Below, piece by piece: positions 14,520 to 25,175 of a DNA stretch of 64,000 nt. The number at the start of each line of letters is the position of its first letter. The stretch's first letter is position 1. Under the pieces are notes generated by a model, which searched no databases, had not been told where the DNA came from, and saw only the letters and a program-made list of their open reading frames with translations. Position numbers and translations under genes: made by a program. The stretch comes from Metapseudomonas otitidis (GTDB taxonomy: Bacteria > Pseudomonadota > Gammaproteobacteria > Pseudomonadales > Pseudomonadaceae), in contig NZ_FOJP01000007.1 in assembly GCF_900111835.1 (NCBI RefSeq), positions 124,001 to 188,000 of the forward strand, read 5' to 3'.

Positions 14520-16184
14520 CTACGGCCGAATGCAAGCTGTTCGATACAACGCTGACCGAGTTACGCTTCGCTGCTCGTTTTCCAACCTCGCCTTGGCCCA
14601 CTCTAAGCGCCGAACGTGAAACTCCTCGATAGACTCACACGTCTGCTCCAATGCCAAGGCACACAGGGGTAGCTTGGAGAGCTGTTTTTCGAAACGTGAG
14701 AGGACGTGTAGATCCCGCCCTATTCTAGAGCGCGAGATGTAGACAGGCTTTCCTGGTGCAGTCCGAAGGCGCTGCCCACAGCACCGGATCTGTTCTGCAA
14801 GTATCGCGTCAATAGTAGTGAATGTAGTGGTGCTATCAGCACGGCATGTATGAGTATCTGCATGTTTGGCGATGTAGCCTGAGAGCCAGGCTCGATCACA
14901 GCGATAAAGCCACATGTAATCCTTGCACTTGTGAGCTTGCAGGGTCACATATTCGACCTCGAAGGTTGCTCGGCGCCTAAGGCGCTCGCTTTGAAATTTT
15001 GCGTTTTTCCAGGCCGGCGAACCGCCGTTGACACCACGGATGGTTCGATAAACATATACCCTGGAGACACCAAGCGCAGAGGCGATCTGCCGAGCCTCAC
15101 ATCCGGCAAGTGCTAGTCTCCAAACAACAGCAGGCAAGCCCTCCATCCCCTCTAGCAGGTCCTCAGAAAGCTTGGCTTTTGTATAACCGAGACCAGTTGG
15201 CGATGGTCGCTTAACAACTGGCGTGGATCGCTCGTTGCAGCATTGGAGATGAGCCAGATCGACCCCCAGGGCAGTGGCCAGCACAATGTATTTGAGTGGA
15301 TGATGCGTATGCCTTGGCCTGCGTAGCAGCTTGGTGACCCAAGTCGCGGGTTGGCCTGCGGGTGACTCTCTGAGGATCGAGTATTCCCAAGCTGCAGGCA
15401 GAACGTTGAAAACGCCGACCATATGTGCGGCCAAACGGCATAGATCCAGCCGCTGCGATTTACCCCGGGTTAGACCTACCTCAGTAGCTCTCTGCATCAG
15501 GCAAGCGCGCAAGGCAATGGGTGAAATGGGATTGAGGGCTAGCGTAAGCAATTGCATTGATTGGAGCGCGATCTGATGCAGCGTTGGAAAAGCCTCCAAA
15601 CCAACAGTGACCTGGTGTGAATGAGCTTGTACTTCCGCATCATCAGGCAGGTGGAGCTGCCATGAGTTACGGCTGCACCAGCTCGGATCCACCATCCTGA
15701 GCGAATCGCCGTGGTGAGGGCATACCAACACGCCGGGAAGCTGGTGAACGCGGTGCCAGTACGCTGCGCCAACCCCAACGAGGTCCTCATTGAGGCAGGC
15801 CGGACAGAAGCGTACCCTCGAAGCTCCTTCGAGCCGACTGGCATTGACTCCTAGTTTCAGCATTAGCCACTTGCCGTCCCCGGCCATTGAGGTGCGGGCA
15901 TGCAGCATCTGATCATCGGTGAGAAAAGGCGCGTAATAGGGCAGAACTGTATGGCGCGTGATGATTTTGCATACCGAGAGGTCTGTGCCTGGGGGAAGCG
16001 ACTCGACTAAATCATCCAATCGACAGGGAAACGCTACATTTTGCGTGAACGAGACCGCAGCTCTGTTGCCGATGAACGCAGCTTTGCGGCTATGCCCGCC
16101 ACAAAGCCGGGCATAGCGAGATAGAACGCTGTGTAGCGTCTCATCGGGGAATGCTGTAGGGAAGAAATGGAATTTCAGCTCCAT
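14520..16184 (-). CDS. tnsD: TnsD, attTn7-recognising target selector
   Basis: 554 aa (Tn7 TnsD is 508). TniQ domain with zinc ligands Cys127, Cys130, Cys155, His158, the same spacing as the CCCH finger of Tn7 TnsD. The C-terminal third also matches Tn7 TnsD in pattern: WLYRCDRAWL, then LSKLPLCALALEQTCESIEEF and HVRRLEWA. TnsD binds the 3' end of glmS and recruits TnsC, directing insertion just downstream, exactly where this element sits. It starts 15 bp after the tnsC stop, so it is the fourth gene of the tns operon. Confidence 0.92.
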   Translation of the reverse strand: MELKFHFFPTAFPDETLHSVLSRYARLCGGHSRKAAFIGNRAAVSFTQNVAFPCRLDDLVESLPPGTDLSVCKIITRHTVLPYYAPFLTDDQMLHARTSMAGDGKWLMLKLGVNASRLEGASRVRFCPACLNEDLVGVGAAYWHRVHQLPGVLVCPHHGDSLRMVDPSWCSRNSWQLHLPDDAEVQAHSHQVTVGLEAFPTLHQIALQSMQLLTLALNPISPIALRACLMQRATEVGLTRGKSQRLDLCRLAAHMVGVFNVLPAAWEYSILRESPAGQPATWVTKLLRRPRHTHHPLKYIVLATALGVDLAHLQCCNERSTPVVKRPSPTGLGYTKAKLSEDLLEGMEGLPAVVWRLALAGCEARQIASALGVSRVYVYRTIRGVNGGSPAWKNAKFQSERLRRRATFEVEYVTLQAHKCKDYMWLYRCDRAWLSGYIAKHADTHTCRADSTTTFTTIDAILAEQIRCCGQRLRTAPGKPVYISRSRIGRDLHVLSRFEKQLSKLPLCALALEQTCESIEEFHVRRLEWAKARLENEQRSVTRSALYRTACIRP

Positions 16185-16199
16185 TACACGACCCTCGAA

Positions 16200-17660
16200 T
16201 CATGATCGACGGTAGGCCGGCGAGAACTCGAAGATATCCTTGGTGACCCAGCCAGCTGACTTCAGCTCTGCAAGAGTGTCAGGATGCTCACTGAACGCCT
16301 TTGCTTGCGACGCCTCAACGGCGACGGCTACAGGCGTACCGGACTTCTTAACAGCAGGTTCTGGTACCGCGTTGTTTGCACGTGCGGGTGGGGTCACACT
16401 TCGAAGCAAAGCAAGACGGTCAGCTCGCCCAAGCCCACTGAACGCCATCATTTCCATCAGCTGCTCCTCAATGGGAAGCAAGTCGTCGAACTTGCGCATG
16501 CGATTAGGATCACGACTACGCAGAGCAGATAGCGCTGGCCTGAGTATTTGCATCTTGGAATTGCTTACTTTGGCGATCGTCTCGGCAGTCACACACTCGG
16601 AGCCACTCTGAATGGCATAGCGCTGGCTCAGCACCAATAACTTAACCAGGAAGTCAGTCACTCCCTGGGTGTGCTCGTACAGTGCGTCAAAAATCTCCGA
16701 AGTCAGTTCAGTCGTCTGCTTACACCACTGATAGCTCCAAAGGTTCTCGACCAGAAAGCGCCACTCTTCATCCTCCCTCTCGAAGCGCTTGAATTCGATC
16801 ATCCCCCCACCGCAACTGCGCCTGGCGACACGCATTACGTCCGAGAACAGGCTGATCATCGAATTCGTCCCGATGAACACGACCGGGATACCGATGTTGT
16901 TCACCAGGTGAAGGAAGAAATTCAGCATGCTTTCCTTACCCCCGGTCTTGGCCAGGTGAAGGTTCTGCAGCTCATCAATGAGCAAGGCGCCGATAAAAAA
17001 CGTGCTGGCTACCTGCTCCATCTGCTGAAGCGCATCGTTGATGTTTCGATGCCGGTGGCGCTTGTGGTAGTCCTGGTCGCCCAGTGCTTGGCCGACCGCG
17101 TGGAAGAACTGCTGACAAAATCCAGCCAACGAGCCATCTCGTGGACAATCAAGCTTGAGCCAGGTGATCTGGGTGTGGACGAATTGCTGGCCCTCATAAC
17201 GCTCATGCCGGATCGTCTGAGGGTACAGGCTTAAAATGGCATGCAGTGCAGTGGACTTCCCAATACCACTCAGGCCCACAACGCTGAAGGTGTCAGCCGT
17301 TGATTTGAAAGCATCGTGATAGCGCTGAGCCCCTGACAAGGAATGCAAGTGCCTAACCGTGGAGGCACTAGTTGGATTACGGCCAACGTATCCACGCCGG
17401 ATCAGCAGTGACAACAACGACTCTAGCTCTAAATGCAGCAGAAACGGCTGCACAACCGTCCTCAGACGATCAATGCAGTGAATACGCGTTGCACCATCTA
17501 GCTCAAGCTCTTCCGGTGTTACCGGCTGGGGAAAATTTGATATCAGCTCGGCAGCTGTCATTTCATCAAGAATTGGTGGCAGCGCTTCGATCAGAGGGTT
17601 TCCCGCGTATTCAGTTATGGACTGCCTTGAATAGCTCGCAAGAGCTTTAGCACCTCTCAC
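16200..17660 (-). CDS. tnsC: TnsC, AAA+ transposition regulator
   Basis: 486 aa. Walker A GLSGIGKST (residues 129-137), Walker B ALLIDE with Asp229-Glu230, then LQNL, all typical of TnsC/TniB ATPases. In Tn7, TnsC polymerises on target DNA marked by TnsD and activates the TnsAB transposase, and also gives target immunity. GTG start overlapping the tnsB stop by 4 bp (GTGA). An Ala/Pro-rich segment near the C terminus (about 425-455) resembles a flexible tail that could contact TnsA or TnsB. Confidence 0.93.
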   Translation of the reverse strand: MRGAKALASYSRQSITEYAGNPLIEALPPILDEMTAAELISNFPQPVTPEELELDGATRIHCIDRLRTVVQPFLLHLELESLLSLLIRRGYVGRNPTSASTVRHLHSLSGAQRYHDAFKSTADTFSVVGLSGIGKSTALHAILSLYPQTIRHERYEGQQFVHTQITWLKLDCPRDGSLAGFCQQFFHAVGQALGDQDYHKRHRHRNINDALQQMEQVASTFFIGALLIDELQNLHLAKTGGKESMLNFFLHLVNNIGIPVVFIGTNSMISLFSDVMRVARRSCGGGMIEFKRFEREDEEWRFLVENLWSYQWCKQTTELTSEIFDALYEHTQGVTDFLVKLLVLSQRYAIQSGSECVTAETIAKVSNSKMQILRPALSALRSRDPNRMRKFDDLLPIEEQLMEMMAFSGLGRADRLALLRSVTPPARANNAVPEPAVKKSGTPVAVAVEASQAKAFSEHPDTLAELKSAGWVTKDIFEFSPAYRRS

Positions 17661-19825
17661 TTGACCTGTCCCGGCCGAACTCTTTTGATCAAATCGATAA
17701 CCTGCGCGGTGCGCGGTCCAGCATACGAGTCTCGGACAATGACAGAGCTCTGATCTTCAGATTGACCGGGAACCGTACGTACACCGTCAGGGACAGTGGC
17801 CTGCTCTCGTTCCATGAGTCGCTCTCGCGCGCGATTCTCGCGAATGTTCGCCAACGCTTCAGCTTTAGAGCCGGCCGCTGGTTCAAGCTTTCTCTCGGCT
17901 CTTGCATTGCTTAGAATTTGATCAACCGTCTCGACCAAGCCTACTCGGCTTTCTAGTTCGGCGCGTTTATGAGCTGGCGGCATCTGCCTATTGGCCTCCA
18001 GAAGATCATAGACCTCGTCCGAACGATATCCCGCATATTTGGCATCCGACCGCCGCAGGTCGCAACGCAAAAACTCCTTGTTCTCGCCCTTAATCCAGAT
18101 GTGCGCTGCAGAGTTCGGATCAAACCAGCAGTCAATCGACCAAACGCCATTTCGACGCGCTTTGGCGAACCATTTTTTCTCGATAGCCATCTCACAGAGA
18201 TAGTGCATGCCGCGGAACAATACACCTCCCTTCTGGACCGTGGCTCTTTCCTTAGGCAGCAAGTTGAGATAAATCAATTCGTCAGGTCGATTGTTGGGCT
18301 GGATAAGTTGGTTCTCCAACGCCCACCCCCAGATTTCTATCGGAGTGGGTTCCACACCATCATTCATCATTGCTTGAGTAAGACGATCCGGCTGCCGATG
18401 GAAACGGTTGTAGTGGAGGATGCACTCGATGATGATCTGGGTGAATTCCTTCAGATTCAGCGTGGCATCAAGCCGATAATCTCGCTCGCCGCGTTCCTTT
18501 TCTCGGGCCGCCACTCCGCCAGGGAGCCATCTAATACCTGTTAGATCGTTCAAGATGCCGAAGCGACTCTCGACCATGGGTTTCCAATCTGGTCGATACG
18601 GCGGTGCTGTCCCCATATCGATACCTAGGCCGGCTGCGAGCCCTTCTGCAGCCGCCCCCAGCATTTCACCTCTGTCGGCGTAGATTTGATGCGGCAGGTG
18701 ACGACAGTCCCAATCCTCTGGTCTGATATCGACGCCGTTCTGCGCACAGAACTCAACCTTGGAGGTAAATGCGTTGAACAGTGCTTGCCTAGCACCATTC
18801 CAGCTAGGTCCCTCAAGGCCTACATACAAACCGACAATCATCCCTGAAAAACTGTCGACCACGATGTACACCACAGGACGGCCGATGAGCATTCGTCGGG
18901 TGTAACTGTTGACCAAGTAAATGTCAGCAACAGTCGCGTCTATTTCAAATTGATGACAAGGCCCTCTAAGCCAATCGCGGACGGTACCGGATAATGGACG
19001 GCAATCCTTTAGCCACTTCCTCATACCCTTACGCCCACGATCAGTCTCGATGTCATCGAAAAACTGCTTGCCCCAGTAAATAAACTGGTTGAATGTGGGA
19101 ATTTCAGACTGAGGAAGTAATCTAACTTTACCTTCTGGATTTTTAGAAAGCTGTTTCTCCGAATAGTATTTTTCAAGCATTTTTTCGTAAGCTCTACTAA
19201 TCGTTGAGCTTTTGTTCTTTGCGTAAAGAGCGTAGGAAACCCGAATACATCGCTTATCAGTATCACTTAGCAACTTAGCAGGCGAAACTAGCAAGCCCTG
19301 ATACTTAGGCTTTCGCCCTGGCTTTTTGTCAGCAGAATAATTACGAACTCCAACGCCTACCGCAGAATAATTTTTAAGAAACGCATTTCTTACTTGACCA
19401 TAAAACCAATATCTATACAGCAACCGATACAGCGTCTTACGCTGAACGCCCACCTCAGCGGCACGATCACCGACCAACCTACCCATCTCGCCATGAAAAA
19501 ATATTTGCCCTGGGTATGCCTGATCAAAAAATGGTGCAATCAAAGCCCACTTTTGATCCCTATCTCGTTTCGCACGGTCATCAAGCTCATCTTCCAAAAC
19601 CAATAGAAACTCTGGTACAGCTATCACTACAGACTTAGTATCTCCTGACTCCAAAGACCCTCTAAACTCTTCAAGGCTAATCGAGTAGGGTTTCTTGGGG
19701 GGATCTCTCAGGTCCATAACAACTAGTACGTCGTTCTTCTCATCGACGTATAAGGCTCTCGCCATAGTAGGGAGCATAGAGAAATCTGTAACGGGCTCAA
19801 AGACATCATTGACTGATATTTTCAT
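17657..19825 (-). CDS. tnsB: TnsB, DDE transposase
   Basis: 722 aa (Tn7 TnsB 702). The catalytic triad is Asp296 (FEIDAT), Asp384 (IYADRGE) and Glu419 (MVES). The spacings of 88 and 35 residues equal those of Tn7 TnsB (D273, D361, E396). The N-terminal part holds the DNA-binding helices that recognise the end repeats. TnsB cuts the 3' ends and joins them to the target. Its start codon overlaps the tnsA stop (ATGA), so TnsA and TnsB are made together. The triad is complete, arguing for an active transposase. Confidence 0.95.
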   Translation of the reverse strand: MKISVNDVFEPVTDFSMLPTMARALYVDEKNDVLVVMDLRDPPKKPYSISLEEFRGSLESGDTKSVVIAVPEFLLVLEDELDDRAKRDRDQKWALIAPFFDQAYPGQIFFHGEMGRLVGDRAAEVGVQRKTLYRLLYRYWFYGQVRNAFLKNYSAVGVGVRNYSADKKPGRKPKYQGLLVSPAKLLSDTDKRCIRVSYALYAKNKSSTISRAYEKMLEKYYSEKQLSKNPEGKVRLLPQSEIPTFNQFIYWGKQFFDDIETDRGRKGMRKWLKDCRPLSGTVRDWLRGPCHQFEIDATVADIYLVNSYTRRMLIGRPVVYIVVDSFSGMIVGLYVGLEGPSWNGARQALFNAFTSKVEFCAQNGVDIRPEDWDCRHLPHQIYADRGEMLGAAAEGLAAGLGIDMGTAPPYRPDWKPMVESRFGILNDLTGIRWLPGGVAAREKERGERDYRLDATLNLKEFTQIIIECILHYNRFHRQPDRLTQAMMNDGVEPTPIEIWGWALENQLIQPNNRPDELIYLNLLPKERATVQKGGVLFRGMHYLCEMAIEKKWFAKARRNGVWSIDCWFDPNSAAHIWIKGENKEFLRCDLRRSDAKYAGYRSDEVYDLLEANRQMPPAHKRAELESRVGLVETVDQILSNARAERKLEPAAGSKAEALANIRENRARERLMEREQATVPDGVRTVPGQSEDQSSVIVRDSYAGPRTAQVIDLIKRVRPGQVK

Positions 19826-20676
19826 GAAGACTTCTCGCCCTGTTTGACCGCTTCGATAGGAAAGACAATGCTGAAGTCTGGCAACGGCGACTTTAAGTGT
19901 AATGGCGCGCCACTTAAGTCAACCCTTATAATTTTCCGCCAAATTAAATTAAAAAATATATCCCGAGCTTCAGCATACGGTATGGATAATCTGTGCCCAA
20001 TCCGCCTCAGACTCTCTGAGGTAGACCAAGAGCAACCTTTTACTGATTCAAGAATCTCAACAAATTCAAAATGCAGCGAAACATCCATTAGAGCACGAGA
20101 CAATTTTGCATATTTTCGAAGAGCTACGAGATTCAAGATTAAATCAGACGTAAATAACTCCTCCGTTACTATGCTCCAGTCTACACCTTGGCTCATCCAG
20201 AAACGTCTCTCGACCTCTAATTTCTCCAAGGTGCGAGCACAGCCCTTACCTTGAAGGTCTTGCTGATACTTTATAGTCCTTGCAAAAAATTTTAGGTCGC
20301 CGTTTGGCTGCTTAACTGTGAGCAGAAAGTCGGTGGTCATTACGAGCGGGACAGAGGTTGTCTTATACCTTGGATATGGAACACCGATAGCTCTTGCGAT
20401 TGCCTGGGTGCTGTCCAACGGCAACAACGGATACTGCTCACGGATGTCTACTACATCCTCTGAAAACTCACAGAGCAGAAAGTAAGCTCTTTCAAGATCG
20501 GATAAGAGGTGATGAACTCGATCAATCTTAACGCCTTGGATTTTCCAGGACCGCCCCATTGAGGGGACATCCTGAACACGCAACCAAGGCACATAATCGG
20601 CTCCGGCACCTGCTCCAAAACCATTGGCGATGTGCCGTTCGATATCCTGATTTGAAGCAAACCTACGACCCCGCAC
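19822..20676 (-). CDS. tnsA: TnsA, transposon 5'-end endonuclease
   Basis: 284 aa (Tn7 TnsA 273). Restriction-endonuclease-like fold with probable catalytic residues Glu62 (LERAYF), Asp116 (TTDFLL) and Lys136 (ARTIKY), in line with Glu63, Asp114 and Lys132 of Tn7 TnsA. TnsA cuts the 5' strands so that, with TnsB, the element moves by cut-and-paste. GTG start preceded by GGAGAGAGG. First gene of the tnsABCD operon; transcription runs away from glmS. Confidence 0.92.
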   Translation of the reverse strand: MRGRRFASNQDIERHIANGFGAGAGADYVPWLRVQDVPSMGRSWKIQGVKIDRVHHLLSDLERAYFLLCEFSEDVVDIREQYPLLPLDSTQAIARAIGVPYPRYKTTSVPLVMTTDFLLTVKQPNGDLKFFARTIKYQQDLQGKGCARTLEKLEVERRFWMSQGVDWSIVTEELFTSDLILNLVALRKYAKLSRALMDVSLHFEFVEILESVKGCSWSTSESLRRIGHRLSIPYAEARDIFFNLIWRKIIRVDLSGAPLHLKSPLPDFSIVFPIEAVKQGEKSS

Positions 20677-20829
20677 CCTCTCTCCTCACCCGCCAGGAAC
20701 TCTCCCTTCACTCGGCAAGAAAAATAGTTAAAGGAAAACACGGGCTGCTGAGCCCCCATTCTGAACAGCCTTCCAGACTACTCCTATCAAAAACTCAAGG
20801 GCCAACCGCTGATAAACGGCTGAGGATAA

Positions 20830-20856
20830 AAAGAAAAATCCCTGCAAATACAGGGA
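20830..20856 (-). terminator. Intrinsic terminator inside the right end
   Basis: On the minus strand, hairpin TCCCTG-TATTTG-CAGGGA (20839-20856) is followed directly by TTTTTCTTT. It lies 102 bp downstream of the glmS stop, between the end repeats and tnsA, and would stop transcripts entering from glmS. This replaces the hairpin that insertion destroyed and isolates tnsABCD from the strong glmS operon. Confidence 0.8.
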
Positions 20857-20866
20857 CCTAGAGTTT

Positions 20867-20932
20867 GTGTCAAACTATAATATCTCGTGTCAGACTTTAT
20901 TCTTTTGTGTCAATCTTTATTCCATGAAGCCA
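20867..20932 (-). repeat. Transposon right end with three tandem TnsB-type sites
   Basis: GTGTC cores begin at 20867, 20887 and 20907, exactly 20 bp apart, each followed by an AAACTA-like sequence (AAACTA, AGACTT, AATCTT). They are inverted relative to the left-end sites. Closely packed sites at the glmS-proximal end and spaced ones at the other repeat the Tn7 asymmetry that fixes insertion orientation. Confidence 0.88.
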
Positions 20933-20937
20933 CCACG
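20933..20937. repeat. Right copy of target-site duplication (CCACG)
   Basis: Direct repeat of 1716-1720. The remaining arm of the interrupted hairpin continues to 20946. Confidence 0.9.
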
Positions 20938-20957
20938 GGCGCCGTGCGGGCGGCCCG

Positions 20958-22790
<1,833 letters not shown>

Positions 22791-22801
22791 GGGTTGTCTC
22801 C

Positions 22802-23572
22802 TCAGTTATCCACAGGCGCGCAGACCAGCGTGATGCCGCGCGCTTCTATCTGTTGGCGAGCGTCCTGGGGCAGGCGCTCGTCGGTGATCAGGGTATGGAT
22901 GCTGCTCCAGGGCAGCTCCAGGTTGGGGATGCGCCGCCCGACCTTGTCGGCCTCGGCCATGACGATCACCTCGCGGGCGACCTCGGCCATGACCCGGGAC
23001 AGGCCCAGCAGCTCATTGAAGGTGGTGGTGCCACGGGCCAGGTCGATGCCGTCGGCGCCGATGAACAGCTGGTCGAAGTCGTAGGAGCGCAGCACCTGCT
23101 CGGCGACCTGGCCCTGGAAGGACTCGGAATGCGGGTCCCAGGTGCCGCCGGTCATCAGCAGCACCGGTTCGTGCTCCAGTTCGCGCAGGGCGGTGGCAAC
23201 ATTCAGCGAGTTGGTCATCACCACCAGGCCGGGGCGGTGGCCGAGTTCGGGGATCAGCGCGGCGGTGGTGCTCCCGCTGTCGACGATGATCCGCGCGTGC
23301 TCACGGATGCGCTCGGCGGCGGCGCGGGCGATGGCCTGCTTGTAGCGGGACACCGGCTGGCTGGTTTCGCTGATGAACTCCTGGGGCACGGGCACGGCGC
23401 CGCCGTAGCGACGCAGCAGCAGGCCGTTGGCCTCCAGGGCGGCGAGGTCCTTGCGGATGGTCACTTCCGAGGTGGCGAAGGCTTTGGCCAGGGCGTCGAC
23501 GCTGACCTCGCCCTGCTCGGCGAGCAGGGCGAGGATGGCATGGCGACGCTGGGGCGTATTGCGCTTCGACAT
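22802..23572 (-). CDS. glmR: DeoR-family regulator, GlmR type
   Basis: 256 aa. N-terminal DeoR helix-turn-helix (about residues 20-50: [21 protein letters not shown]) and a DeoR C-terminal sugar-phosphate sensor domain ([22 protein letters not shown]). In pseudomonads the gene between glmU and glmS encodes GlmR, which controls amino-sugar metabolism and cell-wall stress responses. A perfect DnaA box (TTATCCACA, 22806-22814) overlaps its last codons. Confidence 0.88.
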   Translation of the reverse strand: MSKRNTPQRRHAILALLAEQGEVSVDALAKAFATSEVTIRKDLAALEANGLLLRRYGGAVPVPQEFISETSQPVSRYKQAIARAAAERIREHARIIVDSGSTTAALIPELGHRPGLVVMTNSLNVATALRELEHEPVLLMTGGTWDPHSESFQGQVAEQVLRSYDFDQLFIGADGIDLARGTTTFNELLGLSRVMAEVAREVIVMAEADKVGRRIPNLELPWSSIHTLITDERLPQDARQQIEARGITLVCAPVDN

Positions 23573-23648
23573 CTCGTAAGTTTCGATTCGAAAGAAAAAG
23601 TGGGCGAATCAAAACTCAACGAAGCTTTTGCGTCAACCCCGGAAACGA

Positions 23649-23674
23649 CAGAAGGCGACCTCGGTCGCCTTCTG
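23649..23674 (-). terminator. Hairpin after glmU
   Basis: An 11-bp stem CAGAAGGCGAC/GTCGCCTTCTG with a 4-nt loop lies in the 142-bp gap between glmU and glmR. Only a weak T-run follows on the minus strand, so it may attenuate rather than fully terminate. Confidence 0.55.
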
Positions 23675-23687
23675 GAGGGCCTGCGGT

Positions 23688-23712
23688 TTATCCACAGGCG
23701 GGGTTATCCACA
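23688..23712. other. Pair of perfect DnaA boxes downstream of glmU
   Basis: TTATCCACA at 23688-23696 and again at 23704-23712, direct repeats with a 16-bp period. Two more perfect boxes flank this region, at 22806-22814 and 25096-25104 (opposite strand). Possible DnaA titration or regulatory cluster 18 kb from oriC. Confidence 0.6.
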
Positions 23713-23714
23713 AC

Positions 23715-25076
23715 TCACTTCTTCTTCACGGGGCGCTTCCAGCCTTCGATGTTGCGCTGCTTGGCGCGGCCGACGGCGAGGCTGTGGGCGGGTACGTCCT
23801 GGGTGATGGTGGAGCCGGCGCCGGTGGTGGCGCCGTCACCGAGGGTCACGGGCGCGACCAGGGCGCTGTTGGAGCCGATGAAGACGTCTTCGCCCATGAC
23901 GGTGCGGGACTTGTTGGCGCCGTCGTAGTTGCAGGTGATGGTGCCGGCACCGATGTTGGTGCGTGCGCCGATCTCGGCATCGCCCAGGTAGCTCAGGTGG
24001 CCGGCCTTGGCGCCCTCGCCCATCACGGCGTTCTTCAGTTCGACGAAGTTACCCACATGGGCCTTGGCACCCAGCACGGCACCGGGACGCAGGCGGGCGA
24101 ACGGGCCGCAGTCGGCGCCTTCGCCCAGCTCGGCACCGTCCAGGTGGCTGTTGGCCTTGACGATGGCGCCACGGCGCAGGGTGCTGTCCTTGATGACGCA
24201 GTTGGGGCCGATCTGGACGTCGTCTTCGATCACCACGCGGCCTTCGAGGATGACGTTGACGTCGATGAGCACGTCGCGGCCCACGCTGGCTTCGCCACGC
24301 AGGTCGAAGCGCGCCGGGTCCAGCAGGGTCACGCCTTGGGCCATGAGGCGACGGGCCGCCCGCTGCTGGTAGTGACGCTCCAGTTCGGCGAGCTGGATGC
24401 GGTCGTTGGCGCCCTGCACTTCCATGGCGTCCTGGGGCTGCTCGGTGGCCACCACCAGGCCGTCGGCCACGGCCATGGCGATGACGTCGGTCAGGTAGTA
24501 CTCGCCCTGGGCGTTGTGGTTGGACAGCCGGCCCAGCCAGTCGGCCAGGCGCTTGCCGGGGACGGCGAGGATGCCGGTGTTGCCTTCGCGGATGGCGCGC
24601 TGCTCGGGGCCGGCGTCCTTGTGTTCGACGATGGCCTTCACCACGCCCTGGGCGTCCCGCACGATGCGGCCGTAGCCGGTGGGGTCCTCGAGCTCGACGG
24701 TGAGCAGGGCGAGCTGGTCGTCCTGGACCTTGTCCAGCAGGCGGCGCAGGGTGGCTTCCTCGATCAGCGGCACGTCGCCATAGAGGATCAGCACGCGCTC
24801 GGCACTGAGCTGCGGCAGGGCCTGGGCCACTGCGTGGCCGGTGCCCAGCTGCTGGGCCTGCAGGACGAAGCCGAGGTCGTCTGCGGCGAGGCGCTCACGC
24901 ACGAGGTCGGCCCCATGGCCGATGACCACGTGGATGCCCTGGGGCTGCAGCGCACGGGCGCTGTCGATGACGTGCCCGAGCATGGGTTTGCCGGCAACGG
25001 GGTGGAGAACCTTGGGCAGCGCCGAGCGCATGCGGGTGCCCTGGCCTGCGGCGAGGATGACGATATCGAGGGACAT
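23715..25076 (-). CDS. glmU: Bifunctional GlmU (uridyltransferase/acetyltransferase)
   Basis: 453 aa. N-terminal nucleotidyltransferase with [18 protein letters not shown] (residues about 8-25), and a C-terminal left-handed beta-helix acetyltransferase with hexapeptide repeats (about 250-440). It converts glucosamine-1-phosphate to UDP-N-acetylglucosamine, acting two steps after GlmS. Separated from atpC by a terminator. Confidence 0.98.
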   Translation of the reverse strand: MSLDIVILAAGQGTRMRSALPKVLHPVAGKPMLGHVIDSARALQPQGIHVVIGHGADLVRERLAADDLGFVLQAQQLGTGHAVAQALPQLSAERVLILYGDVPLIEEATLRRLLDKVQDDQLALLTVELEDPTGYGRIVRDAQGVVKAIVEHKDAGPEQRAIREGNTGILAVPGKRLADWLGRLSNHNAQGEYYLTDVIAMAVADGLVVATEQPQDAMEVQGANDRIQLAELERHYQQRAARRLMAQGVTLLDPARFDLRGEASVGRDVLIDVNVILEGRVVIEDDVQIGPNCVIKDSTLRRGAIVKANSHLDGAELGEGADCGPFARLRPGAVLGAKAHVGNFVELKNAVMGEGAKAGHLSYLGDAEIGARTNIGAGTITCNYDGANKSRTVMGEDVFIGSNSALVAPVTLGDGATTGAGSTITQDVPAHSLAVGRAKQRNIEGWKRPVKKK

Positions 25077-25120
25077 GAAAGGACGCTTCCGAGCCTGTGG
25101 ATAACCGGCGATGCCGGAAA

Positions 25121-25149
25121 AGAAAAAGGGTAGCCAAGGCTACCCTTTT
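25121..25149 (-). terminator. Terminator of the atp operon
   Basis: Minus-strand stem AAAAGGGTAGCC/GGCTACCCTTTT followed by TCTTTTCC, beginning about 27 bp past the atpC stop. Strong intrinsic terminator by eye. Confidence 0.85.
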
Positions 25150-25175
25150 ACTTGCATGCGATGAAGAGCGGTGGC

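Larger units (their letters stand above)
1721..20932. mobile_element. Tn7-like transposon inserted at attTn7 downstream of glmS
   Basis: The element is 19,212 bp, begins TGG and ends CCA, and is flanked by a CCACG duplication. At both ends the terminus lies exactly 26 bp outside the last base of the first GACAC core. It encodes TnsA, TnsB, TnsC, TnsD and a second TniQ/TnsD protein, all transcribed away from the glmS-proximal end as in Tn7. No TnsE and no integron were seen. Cargo comprises a helicase pair, a Ni/Co resistance island and a lone motA. Insertion is 20 bp beyond the glmS stop, matching the TnsD-directed pathway known for Tn7. All core transposition genes are intact by eye, so the element may be active. 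Confidence 0.95.

Noticed and set aside
1721-20932. CRISPR-associated (CAST) transposon
   Set aside because: Two TniQ proteins suggested it, but no cas genes, no repeat-spacer array and no guide-like repeats are visible in the element.
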